The position numbers and the translations under genes were made by a program. A DNA stretch of 54,561 nt from an uncultured Desulfomonile sp. Its GTDB lineage: Bacteria; Desulfobacterota; Desulfomonilia; Desulfomonilales; Desulfomonilaceae. A model generated the notes under the pieces. That model was not told the DNA's origin, ran no database searches, and was given only the letters and a program-made list of their open reading frames with translations. Below are positions 35,319-43,117 of this stretch, in pieces (position 1 is the first letter of the stretch; every line of letters begins with the position of its first letter). Where the stretch lies: contig CAJBEZ010000085.1 in assembly GCA_903952205.1 (NCBI GenBank), positions 1 through 54,561 of the forward strand. The letters run 5' to 3'.

Positions 35319-38300
35319 ATGACTCAGATCCAAAGGATAATCGTTGCTGCGCTTCTGTTCCTATTTCTCCTAACGCAGTCATTGTTTGCGGAACAGATCA
35401 AACAGTCAAAAAATGTCCTGGTCCTCTATAGCGAGGATACGGAGCATCCAGCCCACAAATTGACTGAAATTGGGATCAGGAAAACCTTCCGGTCGAACAA
35501 ACAGTTCGATGTCCAACTGTATACGGAATATCTGGATATGTCCCGGTTCCGCAGTCCCGCTCATTCCAGCGCATTGGTCGATTACCTGAGTCGTAAATAC
35601 GCCGATATGAAGATCGACGCCATTATCACTACGTACCCGCCAACAATGGATCTACTTCTGGGCGAGGCCAGGGCAGCGTTCCCAGGGGTCCCGATTATCG
35701 CCTCTCCGGTGTCCTTGTCCTACGGCGAGAATCTTGACAAATCCCCATCCCGGAGTTTTGTCACCGGCGCAATCATGGGGGAAAACATTACAGGAGTTCT
35801 AGACTACGCCCTTCGAATCAGACCGGACACAAAGAGAGTCGCCCTGATATCGGGTGCAGGGCCAAATGACACTTATGGTGAGCAGATATTCCGCAACGGC
35901 CTCAAACCATATTCAGGGAAGCTTGAGTTAATCGACCTTACCAGGTTGCCGATGGAGGACATCCTTGCAAAGGTCAAATCTCTTCCCCCAAACACCATCA
36001 TTCTCTACTCAGCCCTTTTTAGAGACGGGGCAGGCAAGAGCTTTGTTCCCCGTGAAGCGCTCTCACAAATTTCCCTCGCTGCCAATGCGCCGGTATTCGG
36101 CCTTTACGATACGCTTCTTGGCCACGGCATAGTCGGAGGGCGACTGGTGAGCTTTGAGCGGCTAGGAAACGAAGCGGCCGAACTTACTCTTCGCATTCTA
36201 GGTGGTGAGGCGCCGGCGTCCATACCCTTCGGTGGACAACAGGCATACGTCAATCTCTATGATGGGCGAGAATTAAAGCGATGGGGTATCTCAGAGACCA
36301 CCGTCCTTCCCGGGAGCGAAATCCGGTATCGGCAGCCTTCATTGTGGGAACAGTATTCACTGGTAATTATAGGGGTGGCCGTCATAATAATGCTGGAACT
36401 GGCTCTCATCTTAGGGCTTCTCACAAATATTCTGAGACGTCGAAAGGCCGAAGGCGCTCTGATCGAGAGTGAAACCCGTGTTAGGCTGGCGGTGTGGTCT
36501 GCCGGAGCAGGGTTGTGGACTTTAAACACCGCCACCGGGCTTCTCTGGGTTTCGAACAAGGCCCGTGAGATGATGGGTGTTGCTTTGGACGCAGAGTTGA
36601 ACTCTGAAAAGTTTCTCACTCTTGTCCATCCCGAGGACCGCGAGCGTGTTGGCCTGGCTATGCGACAGACCTTGCAACCGGAACAGGATGGTCGTATCGA
36701 ATACCGTGTCGTGCTTGCTGACGGCAATGTTCGATGGATCGAGTCATTTAGTAGCAGGCTGCACAAAACGGCCGAGGATGAGAACTCGCTGACGGGTGTG
36801 TCTGTCGACATTACCGAGCGCAAACGCGCAGAGGAGGATCGCCGGCAATACCAGGAGAAACTCGAAGCGCTCGTGGAGGAACGGACTGCCAGTTTGCGGG
36901 AAAGTGAAAAAAAGTTTCGTTCCATGTTTGAAAACTCCCTCGATGGAATACTGTTTACAACCCAGGAGGGTGAGATCTTAAACGCAAATGAGGCTGCATG
37001 CGAAATGTTGGGACGGACAAAGGAACAGCTTTGCGAGATCGGGAGAGAAGGCGTTGTAGACAAGTCTGATTTTGGGCTAGCTGACGCAATGGGGGGAAGA
37101 CTACTGGAGGGACGATGGAAAGGGAAACTCGACTTCAAACGTAGCGACGGGACCATATTCCCTGTTGAGGTATCCTCCAACATATTTAAGGACGAGCATG
37201 GCAATGAAAGAGCCGTAATAGCAATTCGAGACATCACTGAGCGCAAGCGGATGGAGGATGAACTGCGTAATGCGAAGGAGGAATGGGAAAAAACCTTCAA
37301 TGCTGTTCCTGACTTGATCATAATCCTGAGCAATGATCACAAGATAATTCGTGTCAATCGGGCCATGGCCGAACGGTTGGGACTCCATGCTGAAGATTGT
37401 ATAGGCCTTATTTGTTATGAAACGGTACATGGGACTGACGCTCCTCCGGTCTTTTGTCCTCATTGCCTGCTTTTGGACGATGGAAAGGAACACTCCGTCG
37501 AGGTTCATGAGGAGCGCCTGGGGGGAGATTACATAGTTACAGCGTCCCCTCTTCTAGATTCTGGTGGCCATATTTTCGGCAGTGTTCATGTGGCCCGAGA
37601 CATTACCGAACGCAAGCAGGCGGAGGTGGCGTTGCGGGAGAGCGAGGCGCTCTTTCGAACAGCCATCGACGCCTCTCCAGATGGCTTCGTGATCACGGAT
37701 ATGAATGGCTACATTCAGATGGCCTCTCCCTCAATATTGAGGATGCGCGGCTGCGAACGGGAAGAGGACCTGCTGGGACATTTTGGTCTCGAGTTCTATC
37801 TCCCGGAAGATTGGGATTACTGCAAATCATACATCACACGCGTCCTGGACAAGGAAAACCCGGGCCCTGACGAATTCCGGGCGGTAAGGGTTGATGGAAG
37901 CCTGATAGATATCGAGTCAAATGGCGTGTTAATCCTGGGCGCAGACGGGCAGCCCACTGGACTGCTGTACATAATGCGCGACATTACCCAACGCAAGCTG
38001 ACTGAGGATGCCCTTCGAATATCTCAGGAAAAATTCACCAAGGCGTTTATGTTAAGCCCCGACGTTATTATGTATAGTCGGCTAGATGACGGAAAGATTG
38101 CTTTCGTCAATGAAGCATTTAAGGAGATTTTTGGTGATGATGAGACAATTATTGGCAAGACTGGTCTGGAAATAAATTTATGGGATGACCCTGAAGACAG
38201 GAAGAAAGTATACGAGATTCTGGAAGCTGAAGGTAAATTAAACAATTTTGAGTTCTTTTTTCGTAACAAATACGGGGATAAGCGGTGTGGACTCATGTCA

Positions 38301-39587
38301 TCCGGAGTTCTCGAGGTCAATGGAGTAGAGTATCTTCTCACTTTTGGAAGAGACATCACTGACAATAAGCGATTGGAGGCTGAGCGACTGGAGATGGAAC
38401 GGAAACTTCTCCACGCTCAGAAACTCGAGAGTCTCGGAGTTATGGCCGGTGGCATCGCTCACGATTTCAACAACCTGTTGATGGCGATTATGGGCGGCCT
38501 GGAGTTTGCTCTTGATGATCCGGCCCTGACGACCAAGACACGCAGCAGTATCGAGACAGCGATGCGGGCGTCTGAGAGATCAGCGGAACTCTCTCGCCAG
38601 ATGCTGATCTACTCGGGAAGCGCCTACTATACCCCGAAGGAGCTGGATCTCGGCGAACTAGCGAACAAACTGGCGCACGAAAACGAGCACCTGTTCATTT
38701 CTGTTATCCCGCAGACTACGACGCTAAATTTCAAAATAAATCAAGGTCTTCCTCTCATTCGGGGGGATGCGGACCAGATACAGCGGGTAATCACAAATCT
38801 GGTCATAAACGCATCTGAAGCGATAGGGAAAAACTCTGGCGATGTGACGCTCAAAACCAGTGTCATGGATTGCGATGAGTCGTATCTTGGCCGTAGTCGA
38901 TTGGAAGAAAAGCCTGAGCCAGGCGAGTTCGTCTTTGTCGAAGTGACTGACACTGGTTGTGGTATGGATGCCGAAACCCAGCACAAGCTCTTTGATCCGT
39001 TTTTCACAACAAAGTTCTGGGGTCGTGGCCTTGGTATGGCCGAAGTGATGGGTACAGTAAAGGGTCATCATGGCGCTATAACCGTGGATAGCGAGTTTGG
39101 GAAGGGAACCACAATCCGGGTTCTGTTTCCTGTGGCGACAAGGGTTCAGCCATTAGCAGTCACTGACGTGGAGATAGCGGAGACTGGATCATCGGTTCCG
39201 GATAGCGCTACTAAGCGAAAAACCGTTCTCGTAGTCGATGATGAGGAACTCGTTCGGAACATGGTCCTTTCGCGTCTGGAGGTTCTTGGCTACGATACGA
39301 TTTCCGCAGTTGATGGCGCTGAAGGGGTCCATCTTTTTCGCGAGCGGCTGAACGAAATTGATCTTGTGCTGCTTGATTTCGCAATGCCCAGGATGAACGG
39401 AGTTGAAGCTTTCGGGGAACTCAGACGGATGAGGCCCGACGTGAAAGTAATCTTAAGTAGCGGTTACACTGAAGATGCTGTATCGAAGAGCTTTCCTGGT
39501 CCCAAACCTGCTGGATTTTTGAGCAAGCCTTACAAGCTGGAGGCGCTCAAGGCTGAACTGGATCTATTGCTAGGGACCGAGGGTTAA
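35319..39587 (+). CDS. Hybrid histidine kinase 1: ABC-type binding domain, five PAS, HisKA, HATPase, receiver
   Basis: This 1422-residue membrane sensor begins with a signal sequence (residues 5-24) and a periplasmic binding-protein-like domain (about 30-335, similar to the ABC_sub_bind family), then a transmembrane helix near 346-371. Five PAS domains follow (about 385-510, 525-640, 650-765, 775-890, 900-1020), most ending in the DITERK motif. The HisKA box has AHDFNN with His about 1048, the HATPase has DTGCGMD and GRGLGM, and a receiver with Asp about 1353 ends the chain. It would sense a small ligand and phosphorylate its receiver. No output regulator is adjacent. Confidence 0.9.
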   Translation: MTQIQRIIVAALLFLFLLTQSLFAEQIKQSKNVLVLYSEDTEHPAHKLTEIGIRKTFRSNKQFDVQLYTEYLDMSRFRSPAHSSALVDYLSRKYADMKIDAIITTYPPTMDLLLGEARAAFPGVPIIASPVSLSYGENLDKSPSRSFVTGAIMGENITGVLDYALRIRPDTKRVALISGAGPNDTYGEQIFRNGLKPYSGKLELIDLTRLPMEDILAKVKSLPPNTIILYSALFRDGAGKSFVPREALSQISLAANAPVFGLYDTLLGHGIVGGRLVSFERLGNEAAELTLRILGGEAPASIPFGGQQAYVNLYDGRELKRWGISETTVLPGSEIRYRQPSLWEQYSLVIIGVAVIIMLELALILGLLTNILRRRKAEGALIESETRVRLAVWSAGAGLWTLNTATGLLWVSNKAREMMGVALDAELNSEKFLTLVHPEDRERVGLAMRQTLQPEQDGRIEYRVVLADGNVRWIESFSSRLHKTAEDENSLTGVSVDITERKRAEEDRRQYQEKLEALVEERTASLRESEKKFRSMFENSLDGILFTTQEGEILNANEAACEMLGRTKEQLCEIGREGVVDKSDFGLADAMGGRLLEGRWKGKLDFKRSDGTIFPVEVSSNIFKDEHGNERAVIAIRDITERKRMEDELRNAKEEWEKTFNAVPDLIIILSNDHKIIRVNRAMAERLGLHAEDCIGLICYETVHGTDAPPVFCPHCLLLDDGKEHSVEVHEERLGGDYIVTASPLLDSGGHIFGSVHVARDITERKQAEVALRESEALFRTAIDASPDGFVITDMNGYIQMASPSILRMRGCEREEDLLGHFGLEFYLPEDWDYCKSYITRVLDKENPGPDEFRAVRVDGSLIDIESNGVLILGADGQPTGLLYIMRDITQRKLTEDALRISQEKFTKAFMLSPDVIMYSRLDDGKIAFVNEAFKEIFGDDETIIGKTGLEINLWDDPEDRKKVYEILEAEGKLNNFEFFFRNKYGDKRCGLMSSGVLEVNGVEYLLTFGRDITDNKRLEAERLEMERKLLHAQKLESLGVMAGGIAHDFNNLLMAIMGGLEFALDDPALTTKTRSSIETAMRASERSAELSRQMLIYSGSAYYTPKELDLGELANKLAHENEHLFISVIPQTTTLNFKINQGLPLIRGDADQIQRVITNLVINASEAIGKNSGDVTLKTSVMDCDESYLGRSRLEEKPEPGEFVFVEVTDTGCGMDAETQHKLFDPFFTTKFWGRGLGMAEVMGTVKGHHGAITVDSEFGKGTTIRVLFPVATRVQPLAVTDVEIAETGSSVPDSATKRKTVLVVDDEELVRNMVLSRLEVLGYDTISAVDGAEGVHLFRERLNEIDLVLLDFAMPRMNGVEAFGELRRMRPDVKVILSSGYTEDAVSKSFPGPKPAGFLSKPYKLEALKAELDLLLGTEG

Positions 39588-39631
39588 GATCTCTGGCGGC
39601 GCCGTGCGACTGGAAGCCGCTAGTCCTGAAA

Positions 39632-39695
39632 TGTAGAAGCGGTGCCCTGCCGCTTATTATTCACTTCTATAAAGAAGCTGGAAGCTTCTTCTACA
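39632..39695. repeat. Palindrome-ended intergenic element with two hairpins
   Basis: A 64-base segment begins TGTAGAA and ends TTCTACA. Inside are two hairpins: AAGCGG (39637-39642) with CCGCTT (39650-39655), and AAGAAGCT (39672-39679) with AGCTTCTT (39683-39690) around GGA. The symmetric ends and internal stems resemble a REP- or MITE-like unit; it may also act as a terminator between kinases 1 and 2. Confidence 0.5.
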
Positions 39696-39786
39696 ATGAT
39701 TTTTCAATACTTCCCGACTGCGATGTGATATGAAATCATAGGGATAGTAGTTTCAAACTGCCCAGCCTCATCAGGGAGGTCCTCTT

Positions 39787-42366
39787 GTGCAAGACAAAAC
39801 AAGACAAGCCCCAGAAACAGATGAATTTATAGACATCCGATCGCGCGATGAAGCCACAATGCGGGAAAAGGTCATAGATGCTCCTGATGTATCAACACTA
39901 CCCGCCAAAGAACTCCAGGCGCTTGTTCACGAACTGCAGGTCCATCAGATTGAGCTGGAGGCGCAGAATGCTGAACTAAAAAGAGGTCAGCTCGCATTGG
40001 AAGAGTCCAGAAATAATTACCAAGACAAGTACCTGGACCTTTATGATTTTTCGCCGGTCGGATACTTTACCTTAACCCATAAGGGGATCATTAGAGAGGT
40101 CAACCTGACCGGCGCCAATCTCCTCGGAATGTCACGTCCAAATTTGGTTGGACGCTGTTTGGGACATTTTGTGGCCCCGGAGTGCGTGGAACTGTGGGAT
40201 AGTCACATCTTCGCCGTTCTTGGGAGTAAAGACAGGCAGACTTGCGATCTGAACCTCAAAAGTGAAAATGGGCTGTCATTTTACGCCCGTCTCGATAGTG
40301 TCCGAAAGGTAGCGACGGCTGAACCGCAAGAGGCTAACAGCGCAACCTTTGAGATTCGAATGGCAATAATCGACACCACAGACCGCAGACGGATGGAGGA
40401 ATTACAGTCAGTTTTCAGGCAATTCTACGCTAGTCTTTCAAGCCTCTTTGCCGGGGTGTTGGTTGTGACGACCCAGGGACGGGTTGAGTTTGTCAACCAG
40501 GCCTTTTGTGATCTATACCATTTGGACGAGCCCCCTGAGAGCCTGGTTGGTCTTGAGGCCCCTGAAATGATATCAAAAATCTCCGTCGCCTATGCTGATC
40601 CGGTCTGGGCTGTCAGTCGCATAACGGACATAGTGGCTGACGGACAGCCGGTAAAGGGCGAAGAATTCGCCATAAGAGACGGGCGCATCTGGATGTTCGA
40701 TTATGTTCCGATTACTGTCGACGGTAAACTCTATGGCCGCCTGTGGCATCATCAGGACATCACCGAACGCAAGCTCGCTGAAAAAGCGCTACTCGAATCC
40801 CAGAATCAACTCGCTACAGTTTTCAGGAATAGTCCTTCGGCCATAGTTATTGTCTCAGCCATTGACGGCAAATATGTAGAGGTGAATGAAACCTATTTAT
40901 CACTTACAGGCTTTACGCGTGATGAAGTCATTGGACACACTTCGGAGGAGTTAGAAATTTTTGTGGACCATAGCGACCGCGATAAATTAGTTTCCCGGAT
41001 TCTTAAAGAGGGCTCTGTTCGTGACATGGAAATCGCTTTCCTCGTGAAATCCGAGCATATTGTCATCGGTTCCATTTCAGGCAGCGCCATTGAGATTGCT
41101 GGAAAAACTCATTTTATTTACTCGATATTAGACATCACTGAACGTAAACAATTGGAGTCGGAGCGGCTGAATGTCCAGCAGAAACTTCTGCATGCCCAGA
41201 AACTGGAAAGCCTTGGTGTCATGGCCGGCGGCATAGCCCACGATTTCAACAACCTGCTCATGGCGATTTTGGGCAACCTTGAGTTCGCTCTTACCGTTCG
41301 GAACCTGGGGCCAGAGGTCCGACGGAGCATCGAGAGAGCGATCCAGGCGTCTGAACGGTCAGCGGAACTCTCTCGCCAGATGCTCATCTACTCGGGAAGC
41401 GCCTACTACGCTCCCAAGGATCTGGATCTCAACGAGATCGCGAACAAACTGACGCACGAAAACGAGCGCCTGCTCAAGTCTGTTATCCCACAGACTACGA
41501 CTCTAAATTTCAAAATAGATAAAGGCCTTCCTCTCATTCGTGGAAATGAGGACCAGATACAGCGGGTAATCACGAATCTGGTCATCAACTCATCTGAGGC
41601 GATAGGGGAAAACACCGGCGATGTTACGATTACAACCGGAGTTATGGATTGCGATGAGTCATATCTGAGCCGGAGTCGATTGGAAGAAAAGCCTGAGCCA
41701 GGAGAGTTCGTCTTTGTCGAAGTTACCGACACTGGTTGTGGTATGGATGCCGAGACCCAGCACAAGCTCTTTGATCCGTTTTTCACCACCAAGTTCTGGG
41801 GTCGTGGCCTTGGCATGGCAGAAGTGATGGGGACATTAAAGGGTCATCATGGAGCTATAATAGTTGAGAGTGAGGTTGGGAAAGGGACCACAATCCGGGT
41901 GCTGTTTCCCTCTTCGGAGAAGGGGCAGACTCCTTTTGTAGAGATACAGGAGGTAGGTGGAAATCAGCCGTCAGTTCTCCTCATCCCTTCCAGTCGAAAA
42001 ACCATTCTCGTGGTTGAGGATGAGGAATTCGTCCGTGACATGGTCCTTGTGCGTCTGGAGGTTCTTGGCTACGATACCATTCCCGCAGTTGATGGCGCTG
42101 AAGGAGTCCATCTTTTTCGCGAGCGGATGAACGAAATTGATCTTGTGCTGCTTGATTTCGCAATGCCCAGGATGAACGGAGTTGAAGCTTTCGGGGAACT
42201 CAGGCGGATGAGGCCCGACGTGAAAGTAATCTTAAGTAGCGGCTACACTGAAGATGCTGTATCGAAGAGCTTTCCTGGTTCCAAACCTGCTGGATTTTTG
42301 AGCAAGCCTTACAAGCTGGAGGCGCTCAAGGCCGAATTGGATCGATTGTTGGGGATCGTGGGTTGA
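39787..42366 (+). CDS. Hybrid histidine kinase 2: soluble, three PAS, HisKA, HATPase, receiver
   Basis: This 859-residue protein lacks membrane segments and is cytoplasmic. An N-terminal coiled coil (ELQVHQIELEAQNAELKRGQ) is followed by three PAS domains (about 80-200, 215-330, 340-455), HisKA with His about 485 (AHDFNN), HATPase (DTGCGMD, GRGLGM) and a receiver with Asp about 790. It starts with GTG behind GGGAGG. From the HisKA box onward it is very similar to kinase 1; the last 297 bases differ from kinase 1 at only about 15 positions by eye, which points to recent duplication or gene conversion. Confidence 0.9.
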   Translation: MQDKTRQAPETDEFIDIRSRDEATMREKVIDAPDVSTLPAKELQALVHELQVHQIELEAQNAELKRGQLALEESRNNYQDKYLDLYDFSPVGYFTLTHKGIIREVNLTGANLLGMSRPNLVGRCLGHFVAPECVELWDSHIFAVLGSKDRQTCDLNLKSENGLSFYARLDSVRKVATAEPQEANSATFEIRMAIIDTTDRRRMEELQSVFRQFYASLSSLFAGVLVVTTQGRVEFVNQAFCDLYHLDEPPESLVGLEAPEMISKISVAYADPVWAVSRITDIVADGQPVKGEEFAIRDGRIWMFDYVPITVDGKLYGRLWHHQDITERKLAEKALLESQNQLATVFRNSPSAIVIVSAIDGKYVEVNETYLSLTGFTRDEVIGHTSEELEIFVDHSDRDKLVSRILKEGSVRDMEIAFLVKSEHIVIGSISGSAIEIAGKTHFIYSILDITERKQLESERLNVQQKLLHAQKLESLGVMAGGIAHDFNNLLMAILGNLEFALTVRNLGPEVRRSIERAIQASERSAELSRQMLIYSGSAYYAPKDLDLNEIANKLTHENERLLKSVIPQTTTLNFKIDKGLPLIRGNEDQIQRVITNLVINSSEAIGENTGDVTITTGVMDCDESYLSRSRLEEKPEPGEFVFVEVTDTGCGMDAETQHKLFDPFFTTKFWGRGLGMAEVMGTLKGHHGAIIVESEVGKGTTIRVLFPSSEKGQTPFVEIQEVGGNQPSVLLIPSSRKTILVVEDEEFVRDMVLVRLEVLGYDTIPAVDGAEGVHLFRERMNEIDLVLLDFAMPRMNGVEAFGELRRMRPDVKVILSSGYTEDAVSKSFPGSKPAGFLSKPYKLEALKAELDRLLGIVG

Positions 42367-42402
42367 GGCTGTCTTCTGTCATTTGGGCCTTTGGGAGAAT
42401 TG

Positions 42403-42761
42403 ATGAAAAATAAGGACACTGCCAGAATCCTGATCGTAGATGACCAAATCCATGCGCTTCAGGGTGTTTCCAGAATCATGAGGTGGCGGGATACGAGGTA
42501 TTGGAGGCAAGTAACGGCACAGATTGTTTGAAGCTGACTGCAGAACACAAGCCTGATTTGATTCTTCTGGATGTTGTCTTGCCGGATATTGACGGTCGGG
42601 AGGTTTGTAGGCGTATCAAATCAGATCCTCAAACCGCAGACATCTATGTGGTATACGGGATAGTAGAGCAGCATGGAGGCAGGATTGTTTGTGATAGCGA
42701 ACCATCTGTCGGCACAACATTCAAGATCTATTTTCCTGCGATCGAAGATCTGGCTGAATGA
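42403..42761 (+). pseudogene. Broken receiver / kinase chimera
   Basis: An ATG at 42403 opens a receiver domain (ARILIVDDQIHALQGVSRIM). One base appears to be missing near 42480, and the reading continues in another frame as AGYEVLEASNGTD, PDLILLDVVLPDIDG and CRRIKSDPQTADIY. It then jumps into the end of a histidine-kinase ATPase domain ([28 protein letters not shown]). Two ends of a larger response regulator-kinase gene have therefore been joined by an internal deletion, in addition to the frameshift. It is almost certainly not functional. Confidence 0.75.
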
Positions 42762-42834
42762 ATCCAGGCAGACTGCAAGATATGGCCTTATGCCTGGACA
42801 TGCGTCCTTATTACCACGATGCCGGTCTGCCCCG

Positions 42835-42849
42835 TGTCATTTCGACCGG
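42835..42849. repeat. Short dispersed repeat, copy 2
   Basis: TGTCATTTCGACCGG is identical to the copy at 35255-35269 and is likewise preceded by a CTGCCC stretch. It lies just after the broken receiver/kinase chimera. Confidence 0.45.
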
Positions 42850-42931
42850 AAGGAAGAACATTGATGCCCTGGCGGGGCACAACCAACAATGAGAATACGC
42901 TCTGGAATCGATCCGTCTGACACTAAACTGA

Positions 42932-42960
42932 TTTAAATTATATGCAATTGACCCTATAAT
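42932..42960 (+). promoter_or_regulatory. Possible promoter of kinase 3
   Basis: TATAAT at 42955-42960 is a perfect -10 box. A weak -35 (TTTAAA, 42932-42937) lies 17 bases upstream. It would give a leader of about 150 bases before the ATG at 43118. Confidence 0.35.
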
Positions 42961-43117
42961 AAGTTAAGCTGGGGAATATGCACATGGCAGATACACTCCC
43001 ACTCAGCTTGCGACTCTGGCAAGTCCTCGATGAACTAACATTGCTCGGTTCATAGTGTGGACAGAAAAAACCTGATGAAGTTTATAGTGGTCCCCTACTC
43101 GAACAGAGAGCAACAGC

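Larger units (their letters stand above)
42762..43117. other. Intergenic region before kinase 3
   Basis: The 356 bases hold the second copy of the short repeat (42835-42849) and a possible promoter. A 24-codon frame from the ATG at 42984 has no ribosome site or similarity I recognise and is not called. Confidence 0.45.

Noticed and set aside
36257-37333. 358-codon minus-strand frame inside kinase 1
   Set aside because: It is a serine/arginine-rich shadow of PAS coding sequence on the other strand.
42984-43058. 24-codon frame before kinase 3
   Set aside because: No ribosome site and no similarity that I recognise; length is within chance.
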